The notes beneath the pieces are model-generated. The model did not search any database. It saw nothing but the letters and a program-made list of their open reading frames with translations, and was not told where the DNA came from. Source: Chitinivorax sp. PXF-14 (GTDB lineage: Bacteria; Pseudomonadota; Gammaproteobacteria; Burkholderiales; SCOH01). From it: a stretch of 64,000 bases of DNA. The stretch spans positions 1 to 64,000 of the forward strand of contig NZ_JBFNXJ010000007.1 in assembly GCF_040812015.1 (NCBI RefSeq), in the 5' to 3' direction. The position numbers and the translations under genes are program-made. Shown one piece after another: positions 38,104-46,879 of the stretch (positions are counted from its first letter, which is position 1; each line of letters begins with the position of its first letter).

Positions 38104-38132
38104 AACCCGGTGCATCGGCACTGGGTTTTTTA
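38104..38132 (+). terminator. Terminator of the diverged small-protein gene
   Basis: Stem AACCCGGTGC / GCACTGGGTT (one G-T pair) followed by TTTTTTA, 22 bases after the stop. Confidence 0.8.
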
Positions 38133-38173
38133 TCGCCCGCGTTCAGCCCGGCGGTGGCGGTGCGGCGCCGGGC

Positions 38174-38208
38174 CGTAGCCCGGATGCAGCCGCCAGGCGG
38201 AATCCGGG
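38174..38208. repeat. REP-like palindromic repeat
   Basis: CGTAGCCCGGATGCAGCC ... GGCGGAATCCGGGG, the same family as 37533-37568. It lies past the end of the sctT gene, between two converging transcription units. Confidence 0.6.
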
Positions 38209-38239
38209 GCTGGCGCCGGCAAAACGACGATCAGCGCGC

Positions 38240-39037
38240 TCAGCGTGGTGCCGGCGGCAACACCTGCTGCAGGCTGCCCAGCAGCCCGCGATTGTCGGCG
38301 ACATGATCCGCAACGAACTGCACTACCGTCCCCAGCCCCAGCATCACGATCCACAGGCTGAACCAGGCCTTGATCGGCATCGACAGCGAGAACACGTTGA
38401 GCTGCTGGGCGAAGCGGTTGACGAGGCCCAGCGCCAGGTCGACGATGCTCATCACCACCAGCGCCGGCGCCGCGAGCAGCAGCGACAGCACGAGCAGGTG
38501 GTCGAAGCGCTCGATGAAGAACAGCTCGCCGGCGCGCGTGAGCTCGGGCAACGGGCTGGCCACGGGCCACACGCGGTAGCTCGTCAGCAGCAGTTCGAGA
38601 AAGACCATCAGCCCGCCCGACGACACGAACAGCCACGAGGCGAAGCGCGACATGAAGGCCGACGTCAGCGACACCTGGTGGCCGGCGATCGGGTCGGCGA
38701 TCTGCGCGGTGGTGGTGCCGACCTTGGTGTCGATCATCTGGCCGGCCGTCTCGATGGCCCAGAACACGATGCTGAAGCTGTAGCCCATCACCACGCCGAG
38801 GAACAGCTCCTTCAGCACCACCGGCACCAGCGCGAGCCCGGCGAGATCGCCGACCTGGATCGTGCGTGCGATCAGCGGGTAGACGATCAGCGCCAGCGCC
38901 ACCAGAAAGATGTTGCGCGTCATGGCCGGCAGCGTCTCCTGCGTCAGCAAGGGCAGCACCATGAAGGCCGCCGCCAGCCGCGGCACGGCGAGCGCGAAGC
39001 CCATCACGCCGGCCTGCAGCACCTGCCAATCGTTCAC
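38240..39037 (-). CDS. sctT: T3SS export apparatus protein SctT
   Basis: Inner-membrane export-gate subunit of the SctR5-S4-T1 complex, 265 residues with about six hydrophobic segments. Family features include LLTQETLPAMTRNIFLVALA, GVVMGYSFSIVFWAIETAGQ and the late FSLSMPIKAWFSLW. GTG 39037 overlaps the sctS stop (GTGA). It is the last gene of the 15-kb operon. Confidence 0.92.
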   Translation of the reverse strand: MNDWQVLQAGVMGFALAVPRLAAAFMVLPLLTQETLPAMTRNIFLVALALIVYPLIARTIQVGDLAGLALVPVVLKELFLGVVMGYSFSIVFWAIETAGQMIDTKVGTTTAQIADPIAGHQVSLTSAFMSRFASWLFVSSGGLMVFLELLLTSYRVWPVASPLPELTRAGELFFIERFDHLLVLSLLLAAPALVVMSIVDLALGLVNRFAQQLNVFSLSMPIKAWFSLWIVMLGLGTVVQFVADHVADNRGLLGSLQQVLPPAPR

Positions 39038-39303
39038 CGCACCATCCTCGGGAAATCGGTCAGCAGCCTGTCCGAGAACTGGTACAGCGTGCCGCCAAGC
39101 AGCGAGGCCGTGGCCAGCAGCGTGACCACGATGGCGAAGAATTTCACCGCGTACAACAGCGTCTGTTCCTGGATCTGCGTGACCGCCTGGATGATGGCCA
39201 TGATGAGGCCCACGGCCGAGGCCACGATGATGGGCGGCCCCGACAGCACGAGCACGATCCACAGCGCCTCGCGCGTGAGCTGGACGACTTCGTTGGAGAT
39301 CAT
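39034..39303 (-). CDS. sctS: T3SS export apparatus protein SctS
   Basis: An 89-residue two-helix export-gate subunit: LWIVLVLSGPPIIVASAVGL, IMAIIQAVTQIQEQTLLY and a second helix FFAIVVTLLATASLLGG. Size and motifs are typical. AGGAGA precedes the ATG; the 31-base gap after sctR is one of the few non-overlapping junctions in the operon. Confidence 0.95.
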   Translation of the reverse strand: MISNEVVQLTREALWIVLVLSGPPIIVASAVGLIMAIIQAVTQIQEQTLLYAVKFFAIVVTLLATASLLGGTLYQFSDRLLTDFPRMVR

Positions 39304-39334
39304 CGGCCGGTCTCCTGCGGCAAGGGGGCGGCGC

Positions 39335-39991
39335 TCATCGGTAGGTCAGCACCAGGCCGTGCACGATCTTAGACCAGCCGTCGAGCACCACCACCAGCAG
39401 GAGCTTGAACGGCATCGAGATCGTGGTCGGCGACAGCATCATCATGCCCATGGCCTGCAGGATGTTCGATACGACGAGATCGATGATCAGGAAGGGCAGA
39501 AAGATCAGGAAACCGATCTGGAACGCCGCGGTGAGCTCGCTCACGGTGAACGCCGGCACCACCACGATCAGGTCGCGGTCGCTCAGCAGCGCGCGGTCCT
39601 GCTCCTCCAGCAGGCGCTGCGCGGTTTTCAGGAAAAAGCGGCGCTCGGCGTCGGCAGTGTGGCGGATCATGAAGTCGCGCAGCGGCTCCTTGGCCTGGTC
39701 CACCGCGTTCATCAGGCTGGAAAGCTCCATCTTGCCGCCCAGGCCCTGCTCCTTGGCGATCGCCGACATCTTGAGCCCGACCGGGTACATCACGTAGATC
39801 GACAGGATGATGGCGAGCCCGTTGAGCACCATGTTCGGCGGCGTCTGCTGCAGGCCGAGCGCGTTGCGCAACAGGCTGAACACGACGACCAGCTTGGTGA
39901 ACGAGGTCACCATCACGGCGATGTAGGGGATCAGCGCGAGGCCGACGACCGTGGCGAGAATCAGCCCCGGCGAGAGATTGCCGAGCTCCAT
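39335..39991 (-). CDS. sctR: T3SS export apparatus protein SctR
   Basis: A 218-residue export-gate subunit with four membrane segments. Signatures: LIPYIAVMVTSFTKLVVVFS, LRNALGLQQTPPNMVLNGLA and FLIIDLVVSNILQAMGMMML. ATG 39991 shares a base with the sctQ stop (TGATG), so the longer frame upstream is not used. Confidence 0.95.
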   Translation of the reverse strand: MELGNLSPGLILATVVGLALIPYIAVMVTSFTKLVVVFSLLRNALGLQQTPPNMVLNGLAIILSIYVMYPVGLKMSAIAKEQGLGGKMELSSLMNAVDQAKEPLRDFMIRHTADAERRFFLKTAQRLLEEQDRALLSDRDLIVVVPAFTVSELTAAFQIGFLIFLPFLIIDLVVSNILQAMGMMMLSPTTISMPFKLLLVVVLDGWSKIVHGLVLTYR

Positions 39992-41025
39992 CAGGCCTTG
40001 TCCGTAATGCGCACGCCAAGCCAGTCGCCGAGCCGCACCAGCTCGCCGCGCGCCACCGGACGGCCATTGGCGCGCACCAGCAGCTCGGCCTGATCGAGCG
40101 GCCGGCCCAGGTCGATGACCAGGCCCGGCTGCAGCCCGGCAAGCTCGGACAGGGGCAGGTCGAGGCCGGCCAGCTCGACGCTGAGCCGCACCGGCAGCTG
40201 GGCGGTGTCGATCAGCGGTGCGAGCGGGCTCACGCCGGCCAGCGCCGGGTCGTCGGACACGGTATCGTGGAACATGGGGGTCTCCTGTTGTAGATGGGAA
40301 ATCGCGTGGCCGATCACCAGGCGGCCGCCATCGAGGCGCAGTGCCAGCCGCTGCTCGCCCAGGCACAGCACGGCGTGCTCGCGCGTGGCAAGCTCGCGGC
40401 CGGGCAGCAGCAAGACGGCGCCGGGACCCAGCGCCGACAGCTCGGCGGCGCTCAGCATCTGGCTATCGAGCTCGATCGAGAACGGCATGGGCAGGTCGTC
40501 CATGCCATCCAGCACGGGCGGCACGGCGGGCAGATCGGGCCAGCTCTGGCGCGCGGGCCAGGCCAGCACGCCACGCGCGACGACGCGGCCGTGGTGCTCG
40601 ACGCTGAAGCCCGCCAGCCAGTCGTCGTCCGCCGGCGCGAGCATGGGCCCGGCGGCATCGACAAGCGGCTCGACATCGAGGCCCAGTGCGGCGCGCAGGC
40701 CATCGACGAGCGGCGCGTACTCGACCGCCCAGGCCAGTTGCCGCGCCCAGCCAGCCAACGCCCACCAGCCGTGCGCCGGGCAGCCGGCAAAGCCGTGGCA
40801 CTGGTCGACGCGCAGCCAGGCATGCCGGGCGTCGGCCCGCAGCGCCATCCACGCGCCGGCCTGGGCGGCGGCGGCCTGCCAGCGCCAGCTGTAGCGCTCG
40901 CCGTGCTCGTCGGTGAATGGGGTCGCGTCCCGTCGCAGCAGCGCGTTGCGCCAGCCGCAGGCGGCTTCATCGAGTGCGGGCAGCGCCGCCCACCAGGCCG
41001 GGCTTGGCATCGCGGGCGCGTTCAT
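39991..41025 (-). CDS. sctQ: T3SS cytosolic C-ring protein SctQ
   Basis: A 344-residue sorting-platform protein. The N-terminal half is weakly conserved. The C-terminal SpoA (SPOA/FliN-like) domain is clear: LPVRLSVELAGLDLPLSELA, QPGLVIDLGRPLDQAELLV and GELVRLGDWLGVRITD. A possible internal start (ATG of MFHDTVSDD, about residue 248) with upstream AGGAGAC could yield the short SctQ-C product known in other systems. It overlaps the response-regulator stop (ATGA). Confidence 0.9.
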   Translation of the reverse strand: MNAPAMPSPAWWAALPALDEAACGWRNALLRRDATPFTDEHGERYSWRWQAAAAQAGAWMALRADARHAWLRVDQCHGFAGCPAHGWWALAGWARQLAWAVEYAPLVDGLRAALGLDVEPLVDAAGPMLAPADDDWLAGFSVEHHGRVVARGVLAWPARQSWPDLPAVPPVLDGMDDLPMPFSIELDSQMLSAAELSALGPGAVLLLPGRELATREHAVLCLGEQRLALRLDGGRLVIGHAISHLQQETPMFHDTVSDDPALAGVSPLAPLIDTAQLPVRLSVELAGLDLPLSELAGLQPGLVIDLGRPLDQAELLVRANGRPVARGELVRLGDWLGVRITDKA

Positions 41026-41603
41026 GCGAGGTGCCTCGCCGTCATGCGGATCAGCTCGGCGAGCGAGCGCGCCTGCATCTTGTCCATCATGCGCGCGCGG
41101 TGCAGCTCGACGGTCTTGATGCTGATGTCGAGCTCGTCGGCGATGGTCTTGTTGAGCTTGCCGGCCACCACGCGGTCGAGCAGCTGGCGCTCGCGCAGCG
41201 ACAGCGCGGCGATGCGCCCGGCCACCGGGTCGGGCTCGGCCTCGGGCGCCAGCGCATCGCGGATGATGTCGAGAATGTGCTGGTCGGAGAACGGCTTTTC
41301 AAGGAAATGGCTGGCGCCCTTGCGCATCGCCTCGACCGCCATCGGCACGTCACCGTGCGCGGTCATGAACACCAGCGGCAGCGCCAGCTTGCGCTTCGCC
41401 AGCTCGTCCTGCAGCTGCAGCCCGCTCATGCCCGGCATGCGGATGTCGGACAGCAGGCAGGCCGGGCCCGCCGGCAGGCTCGCGGCCAGAAAGCACTCGG
41501 CCGACGCAAAAGCCTCGACCGCATAGCCCTCGCCTTCGAGCAGGAACACCAGCGAGAAGCGGAAGTCGTCGTCGTCGTCGACCAGGTAGACGCGCCCCGT
41601 CAT
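41022..41603 (-). CDS. FixJ/NarL-type response regulator inside the T3SS operon
   Basis: A 193-residue two-component response regulator. The receiver has acidic residues VDDDDD (8-13), phospho-acceptor Asp53 in LLSDIRMPGMSG, a Thr in FMTAHGD and Lys in FLEKPF. The C-terminal LuxR/FixJ HTH reads LSLRERQLLDRVVAGKLNKT, then IADELDISIKTVELHRARMM. It overlaps the kinase stop (ATGA) and the sctQ start (ATGA), so it is expressed with the apparatus. It is a candidate to bind the palindromic boxes, which is not tested. Confidence 0.93.
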   Translation of the reverse strand: MTGRVYLVDDDDDFRFSLVFLLEGEGYAVEAFASAECFLAASLPAGPACLLSDIRMPGMSGLQLQDELAKRKLALPLVFMTAHGDVPMAVEAMRKGASHFLEKPFSDQHILDIIRDALAPEAEPDPVAGRIAALSLRERQLLDRVVAGKLNKTIADELDISIKTVELHRARMMDKMQARSLAELIRMTARHLA

Positions 41604-42700
41604 GCCGCCTCCGTCGCGCACGGTAGCGTGAAGCTGAAGGCACAGCCCACATCGGCGTTGTTGTCGAAGGTCAGCATGCCGCCGTGGTATTCGATCAGCG
41701 AGCGGCACAGCGCGAGGCCGATGCCCAGGCCCTCTGCCTTGGTGCTGTAGAACGGGTTGAACAGCCGCTCCTGCGCCTCGGGGCCAATGCCGGCGCCGCT
41801 GTCGATCACGCTCACGCGCACCAGGCCATCTTCGGCGCGCAGCGCCACGAGCCGCAGGAAGCGCGCATGCAGGGGCGCGTCGGCCATGGCCTCGATCGCG
41901 TTCTTGATCAGGTTGAGCAGCACCTGCTCGACCATCACGCTGTCGGCCAGCGGCCATGGCAGCTCACGCTCGATGTCGAGCGTGACGCGCACGCGGTGGG
42001 CGGCGGTGTCGAGCGCCATCAGCCGCGTCACGCCACGAATCAGCGTGGCCACGTCGAGCGGCTCGCGGCGGGGCTCGCGACGGCGCACGAACTCGCGCAC
42101 GCGGGCGATGATGGCATTGGCACGCTCGGCCTGCAGCCGTGTCAGCGCCAGCGCCTGCAGCATCTCGCCGCTGGCCTGCGTCTGCTTGATGCGGCGCTCG
42201 ATGCCGGCGACCAGGTTGATGATGGTGGCGAGCGGGTGCTTGAGCTCATGCGCGAGCACCGAGCTCATCTCGCCGACCGACATGTCGCGCGTGGCGAAGA
42301 ACAGCCGCTGCTGGTTGACCTGACGGTGGCGCTCGATATCGACACGATCGCTGATGTCGGTCAGCGTGAACAGCCGCGCCGGCTCGCCCTGCCACAGCAC
42401 GTCCTGCGCGTGTACGCGCAACCAGCGGTCGGCCGGCAGGTAGCGCAGGTCGAGCTGCACCTCCTCGTCGAAGGCGGCGGCGCCGAGCTGCTCTTCTATC
42501 CATTCGAGAAAACCGGCCTCGCCGGCGGCCGCGAACACCGCGTCGAAAGCCGGATTGCGGTAGCGCACGCGGCCCGTGGCGGGCTCCAGCACGCACACCA
42601 GCGTATCGAGCAGCGACACCAGCATGGCAGTACTGTCGGCGACGCGGCGGCGCTCGGGAAAGACCAGCGTTTGAGCGGTGCGGTTGGCTTGCGGCGTCAT
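41600..42700 (-). CDS. Soluble PAS-type sensor histidine kinase inside the T3SS operon
   Basis: A 366-residue kinase without membrane helices. A PAS-like region (about 27-125, LVCVLEPATGRVRYRNPAFD ... LFTLTDISDRVD) precedes the dimerisation domain with His151 in LAHELKHPLATI, then N box LNLIKNAIEAM, G1 DSGAGIG and G2 GLGIGLAL. It is NtrB/FixL-like and should sense an intracellular signal, possibly redox, a ligand or the secretion state. Start ATG 42700 overlaps the sctP stop (ATGA). Its partner is the next gene. Confidence 0.92.
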   Translation of the reverse strand: MTPQANRTAQTLVFPERRRVADSTAMLVSLLDTLVCVLEPATGRVRYRNPAFDAVFAAAGEAGFLEWIEEQLGAAAFDEEVQLDLRYLPADRWLRVHAQDVLWQGEPARLFTLTDISDRVDIERHRQVNQQRLFFATRDMSVGEMSSVLAHELKHPLATIINLVAGIERRIKQTQASGEMLQALALTRLQAERANAIIARVREFVRRREPRREPLDVATLIRGVTRLMALDTAAHRVRVTLDIERELPWPLADSVMVEQVLLNLIKNAIEAMADAPLHARFLRLVALRAEDGLVRVSVIDSGAGIGPEAQERLFNPFYSTKAEGLGIGLALCRSLIEYHGGMLTFDNNADVGCAFSFTLPCATEAA

Positions 42701-43518
42701 CGTGACGGCTCCTCCAGGATGTCCCATAAGGCAGTGGTGCGGATCTCGCTGTTGAGCCGGCCCAGGCCACGCGCGGCGAAACGCCCGGCGAGCTCGGTGC
42801 TGGCCTGGCGCAGGCTGGCAGCGACGCGCGGCGAGGCAGTGGCGATGTCGAGGTGCCAGCCGCCGGCTTCGCGCGTCAGCGTCAGCGCGGTCTCGCCGAA
42901 CCAGTCGGCGGACAGCGTCAGGTGCACGCGCTGCTGGCCGTCGCGATCGGGCTCGGCAATCAGCATGCGTTCGACCGCCGCCATCAGCATCTCGGCGGGC
43001 GGCAGCGGGGGCGCGGCGTGGGCCTGCGGCGACGCGGCCAGCGCGGTCAGCGGTAAAGGCTGGAGCGGCGCGATGCCGCCGTCGGGTGCCTCGTCGCGCC
43101 GGTGGGCACGCTGCGCCATGGCGTATGTCGAGCGCTGGGCGAGCTGGCCCGCCTTCAGTGCCGGCGCGGCGGGTTTCGTGGCTGGCGCCGTGACAACGGT
43201 TGGGTGAGCCGCGCCGGGCCCGGCGCTGGGCGCTGCATCGGCCGACATGGCGGGGGCGGCGGCCGGTCTGGGCGCCACGGTCGGCGGCGTGTCGGTGCCG
43301 CCATCCTGGCCCGGCAGCGCCAGCTCTGCGGGTGAAGCAGCGGGGCGCGCGTCGGCAGCCGATGCCGTGTGTGGCATCGCCGGCTGCGGGGCGGATTCGT
43401 GACCGGGCGCGGGCTCGGCGCCACCAAGCAGCGCCCGCCAGGCAGCCATGTCGCGCGCCGGCATCGTCTCCCGGCCGGGCAGTTGCGGCCGCTCGCCCAG
43501 GGCCAGCAGCGAGATCAT
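42697..43518 (-). CDS. sctP: T3SS needle-length/specificity protein SctP (putative)
   Basis: A 273-residue protein with a long Pro/Ala-rich middle and a structured C-terminal region (HLTLSADWFGETALTLTREA, then LASFAARGLGRLNSEIRTT-like end), the architecture of SctP/FliK-type rulers that interact with SctU. Sequence identity with known SctP is low, and the assignment rests on layout and on the sctN-sctO-sctP-sctQ order. Coupled to sctO by ATGA. Confidence 0.75.
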   Translation of the reverse strand: MISLLALGERPQLPGRETMPARDMAAWRALLGGAEPAPGHESAPQPAMPHTASAADARPAASPAELALPGQDGGTDTPPTVAPRPAAAPAMSADAAPSAGPGAAHPTVVTAPATKPAAPALKAGQLAQRSTYAMAQRAHRRDEAPDGGIAPLQPLPLTALAASPQAHAAPPLPPAEMLMAAVERMLIAEPDRDGQQRVHLTLSADWFGETALTLTREAGGWHLDIATASPRVAASLRQASTELAGRFAARGLGRLNSEIRTTALWDILEEPSR

Positions 43519-43988
43519 GTCTGCGGCTCCCGCGCGCGCTCGGCGAGCACGCGGTCTTCGAGCTCGGCCTCTTCGTCCAGCGCCTCTGCCACATCCTGCT
43601 GCCGCTGCCACGCCCGATGCCGCACCTGCAGGCTCTCCATCTTGCGCCGCGCCGTGTTGAGCTCGCCGCGCGCCACCGCCTCCTGCGCCTGCGCCGCCGT
43701 CACCTGCTCGCGCGCCTTCACCAGCCGCTGGCCGGCCGCATCGAGCACGCGGCGCGCCGCTTCGAGCCGCTGCTCGCGGCTTTGCAGATTGCGGGCGCTG
43801 CGGGTTTCGAGCGGCTGCTGCTGCAGATGCCGGTAGTTGGATTCGAGCACATCGATCTCGCGCTCGACCCGCGACACCGCCTCGCGCGCCAGCGCCACCT
43901 CGCGCCGGGCCTGGGCCAGCGTGCGCTCGGCGGCCTGCACGCGGTGTTCGCGCAGACGCTGCAGCGGCAACAGTTGCCAAGGTTTCAT
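43515..43988 (-). CDS. sctO: T3SS ATPase-stalk protein SctO
   Basis: A 157-residue, almost wholly coiled-coil, charged protein ([38 protein letters not shown]) in the fixed position after the ATPase gene. This matches SctO (YscO/HrpB7-like), the central stalk that links ATPase rotation to the export gate. Sequence motifs are weak in this family; position and coiled coil carry the call. Overlaps sctN and sctP (ATGA both sides). Confidence 0.82.
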   Translation of the reverse strand: MKPWQLLPLQRLREHRVQAAERTLAQARREVALAREAVSRVEREIDVLESNYRHLQQQPLETRSARNLQSREQRLEAARRVLDAAGQRLVKAREQVTAAQAQEAVARGELNTARRKMESLQVRHRAWQRQQDVAEALDEEAELEDRVLAERAREPQT

Positions 43989-45307
43989 GATAGGGCCCCC
44001 CGCAGCGAGGCGAGCGCGGCCTCGTAGGCCACGACATCCTCGGCACGCTGGCGCAGGTGCGCGAGCAGCGCCGGGCGGCGTGCGATCGCCTCGTCGGCTT
44101 CGGCATCGCTGCCGGGCTGGTATTCGCCGAGCTGCACCAGCAGCTCGATGGACTGGTACTTCGCCAGCAGGCGCCGCGCACGCTCGGCATCGTCGCGATG
44201 CTGCGGCGGGGCGAGCCGGTTGAACAGGCGCGAGGCACTGGCCAGCACGTCTACCGCCGGATAGTGGTTGGCGTTGCCGAGCTTGCGCGACAGATAGACG
44301 TGGCCATCGAGAATCGAGCGGGTCTCCTCGGCGATCGGGTCGGCCTGGTCGTCGTCGTCCATCAGCACCGAGTAGAAGGCCGTGATCGAGCCGCGTGCGC
44401 CGTTGCCGGCGCGCTCGAAAACCTGCGGCAGCGCCGAGAACACCGAGGGCGGAAAGCCGCGCCGCGTCGGCGGCTCGCCCACCGCGAGGCCCACGTCGCG
44501 CAGTGCGCGCGCAAACCGCGTGACCGAGTCGATCATCAGCAGCACGCGCTTGCCCTGGTCGCGGAAATACTCGGCCACCGCGGTGGCGGCGTAGGTGGCG
44601 CGCGCACGTTCGAGTGCCGGCCGGTCCGAGGTCGACACGATCACCACCGAGCGCTTGAGGCCCTGCTCGCCCAGGGCATCATGCAGGAACTCGCCGACCT
44701 CGCGCCCGCGCTCGCCCACCAGCGCGATCACGTTGACGTCGGCCGAGGCACCGCGCGCAAGCATGCCAAGCGTGGTGCTCTTGCCGCCGCCGGCCGCGGC
44801 GAAGATGCCGAGCCGCTGGCCCTCGCCGCAGGTCAGCAGGCTGTCGACCACGCGGATGCCGGTAGCGAATGGCCGCGTCACCGGTTGGCGTTCGAGCGGG
44901 CTCGGCGGGTCGTTGTACAGCGGCACCTGGCATTCGGCCTGCGGTGCCGGGCGGCCGTCGAGCGGCGCGCCGTTGGCATCGAGCACGCGGCCGAGCAGCG
45001 CCGCGCCGGCCGGAAAGGTCTGGGTGCGGCCGGTGGCGTGCACGCGGGTTTCCGACGACAGGCCCTGCAGATGGCCCAGCGGCGTCAGCAGCACCTGGCC
45101 GCTGGCGAGCCCGACCACCTCGGCATCGAGCGTGGCGCCCGAGGCCGGGTCTTCCAGCCGGCACAACTCGCCCACGCGGGCACGCACGCCGCTGGCGCGG
45201 ATCAGCGTGCCCTGCGCGGCCTGCACGCGGCCCACCACGGCCAGCGTGTCGGCCTCGCGCAGGCTCGCTTCCAGCGACAGCACGGTATTCGCGAGATCGT
45301 TGCGCAT
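43985..45307 (-). CDS. sctN: T3SS ATPase SctN
   Basis: The hexameric export ATPase, 440 residues. Walker [13 protein letters not shown] (about residue 170), the conserved [20 protein letters not shown], Walker [35 protein letters not shown] and late [27 protein letters not shown] are all present. It powers chaperone release and unfolding. The gene starts 3 bases after an inserted 4-TM protein gene. Confidence 0.96.
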   Translation of the reverse strand: MRNDLANTVLSLEASLREADTLAVVGRVQAAQGTLIRASGVRARVGELCRLEDPASGATLDAEVVGLASGQVLLTPLGHLQGLSSETRVHATGRTQTFPAGAALLGRVLDANGAPLDGRPAPQAECQVPLYNDPPSPLERQPVTRPFATGIRVVDSLLTCGEGQRLGIFAAAGGGKSTTLGMLARGASADVNVIALVGERGREVGEFLHDALGEQGLKRSVVIVSTSDRPALERARATYAATAVAEYFRDQGKRVLLMIDSVTRFARALRDVGLAVGEPPTRRGFPPSVFSALPQVFERAGNGARGSITAFYSVLMDDDDQADPIAEETRSILDGHVYLSRKLGNANHYPAVDVLASASRLFNRLAPPQHRDDAERARRLLAKYQSIELLVQLGEYQPGSDAEADEAIARRPALLAHLRQRAEDVVAYEAALASLRGALS

Positions 45308-45310
45308 GTG

Positions 45311-45706
45311 CTAGCGCCTTCCCTGCAGGGCGCTGCTGAGCAGGCCGATCAGCCCCACCGGCAACAGCGCCATCCATTGCGGCAGGCGCAGCAGCCAGCC
45401 GGGCTCGGGGCGGCTCAGCGCCACGCCGACGAAGACCACGGCAAAGCCGATCCACAACAGCGAGATGAAATTCACCATCGGCGCCAGGGCACCGTTGCCG
45501 CGCTGGCGCGCGCCCCACAGCAGGGCCAGCGCCGACAGCGCGAGCACCACCGAAACCAGGTGCCAGCAGGCGAACAGCAGCCATTTCATCTCGTCGGAAA
45601 AGGCCGACGCCAGCAGCGGTCGGGTGATTTCGAGGCTGCCGACGACGATGTGGACCAGCGCGGTCAACAAGGCCAGCACGGCAGCGAGCAGCAAGAGTCG
45701 ATTCAT
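45311..45706 (-). CDS. Four-helix membrane protein inserted in the T3SS operon
   Basis: A 131-residue protein with about four hydrophobic helices (2-21, 40-62, 78-100, 108-126), such as LLLLAAVLALLTALVHIVVG. It is not a known Sct component. It sits between sctL and sctN, where these genes are normally adjacent, with GGGAGAG eight bases from its ATG and gaps of only 3-4 bases on both sides. It may be a membrane accessory protein or a passenger. No close family is recognised. Confidence 0.75.
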   Translation of the reverse strand: MNRLLLLAAVLALLTALVHIVVGSLEITRPLLASAFSDEMKWLLFACWHLVSVVLALSALALLWGARQRGNGALAPMVNFISLLWIGFAVVFVGVALSRPEPGWLLRLPQWMALLPVGLIGLLSSALQGRR

Positions 45707-45710
45707 GGCG

Positions 45711-46343
45711 TCACTCTCCCTTAAACGATATTTGGGCACCACGGCGCAGCGCGAGCTCAAGCGCGGCGAGCTGGGCTTCGAGCGTGGCGTGCACGGTGCC
45801 GAGTTCCGATTCGACGACGGCGTCGAGCAGCTGCAGGCTGTCGTCCGCCACGCCGTGGATGTCCTCGATGGCAGGCCAGGCCTCGCGCCAGCGCATGAGC
45901 TCGGTATCGAGCCGCGCCAGGTTGGCGGGATGCACGCGCACCTTGATCGCACTCGCGCCGCGCAACGCGCGCAGGGCCTCGCGCGCGGCATCGAGCGGCA
46001 GACGGTCGAGCGGCAGGCTCGGCAGCAGCTTGCGGATGCCGGCCAGCACCAGCCGCACCAGCTCGTCATCGAGCTGGTCGAGGTGGCGCTGCGCCTGTTG
46101 CTCCGCCTCGCGGTACAGGCCATGCACGGCCGCCAGCCCGTCGCGATAGCCCTGTTCGTGCGCATCGGCGCGCAGCCTGGCGCAGTCGGCCCGTGCAGCC
46201 GCGCGCATGGCCTCGGCCTCGTCGCGGGCGAGCGCCAGCAGCGCCTGGGCATCGGCCAGCGTCGCGGCCTCGGCGGCCGTCAGCCAGCGCCTTTCGAGCG
46301 ACAGCTCGTGGCCCAGCAGGGGCAGGCGCACGGCGAAACTCAT
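45711..46343 (-). CDS. sctL: T3SS ATPase stator protein SctL
   Basis: A 210-residue FliH/SctL-type protein. A long charged N-terminal helix (AQALLALARDEAEAMRAAAR, HEQGYRDGLAAVHGLYREAE) precedes a V-ATPase E-subunit-like C-terminal domain (IKVRVHPANLARLDTELMRW). It anchors SctN to the sorting platform. Coupled to sctK (ATGA). Confidence 0.9.
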   Translation of the reverse strand: MSFAVRLPLLGHELSLERRWLTAAEAATLADAQALLALARDEAEAMRAAARADCARLRADAHEQGYRDGLAAVHGLYREAEQQAQRHLDQLDDELVRLVLAGIRKLLPSLPLDRLPLDAAREALRALRGASAIKVRVHPANLARLDTELMRWREAWPAIEDIHGVADDSLQLLDAVVESELGTVHATLEAQLAALELALRRGAQISFKGE

Positions 46344-46879
46344 GGCACCATCCCGATGGCTGGCAACAGGCTGTCCAGACCCGGCGGGCAGATGCCGCCC
46401 GGCACCATGGCGTCTTCGCCGAACACGGCCCGCGCATGCTCGGCCCAGCCCGACCCCTGCGCCGCGATTGCCTGCGCCAGCAAGGCGTGCCCGGTTTCGG
46501 CAACGGCCGCAGGCTCCGGCAGGCTCTCGGCCGGTGCGGTGATGGCGAGCGCTGGCAGCGCCAGCGCCGTGCGGTAGCCGTCGGCACCGAGTGCCTGCAT
46601 CAGCCGCTGGCGCGGCTCGCGCGCCACCACGCGGCGCAGCGCCGGCGCCCAGTAGGCGAGCCCGACGCGGCCGGCCGCCTGCAGCCAGTCGATGCGGCTC
46701 GCCAGCGGCGGCAGCGCGTATTGGGGCGGCGTCACCGCGGGCAGCGCGAGCGCACGGCTCAGCACGCGGCTCGCCAGCCCCCGCTGCCGGGCCAGCTCGA
46801 ACAGCTCGCCGGCCACGCCGTCAAGCGCCCCGGCCTCGGCGAACCGGCCCGGCGACATGGCAAGCAGGGCCAGGCTCAT
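46340..46879 (-). CDS. sctK: T3SS sorting-platform protein SctK (putative)
   Basis: A 179-residue helical protein between sctJ and sctL, the fixed position of SctK. It connects the inner-membrane ring to SctQ in other systems. Weak family features are an Ala/Leu-rich body with LRRVVAREPRQRLMQALGAD, then an aromatic-poor C-terminus. The call rests on order and length. Overlaps both neighbours by ATGA. Confidence 0.8.
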   Translation of the reverse strand: MSLALLAMSPGRFAEAGALDGVAGELFELARQRGLASRVLSRALALPAVTPPQYALPPLASRIDWLQAAGRVGLAYWAPALRRVVAREPRQRLMQALGADGYRTALALPALAITAPAESLPEPAAVAETGHALLAQAIAAQGSGWAEHARAVFGEDAMVPGGICPPGLDSLLPAIGMVP

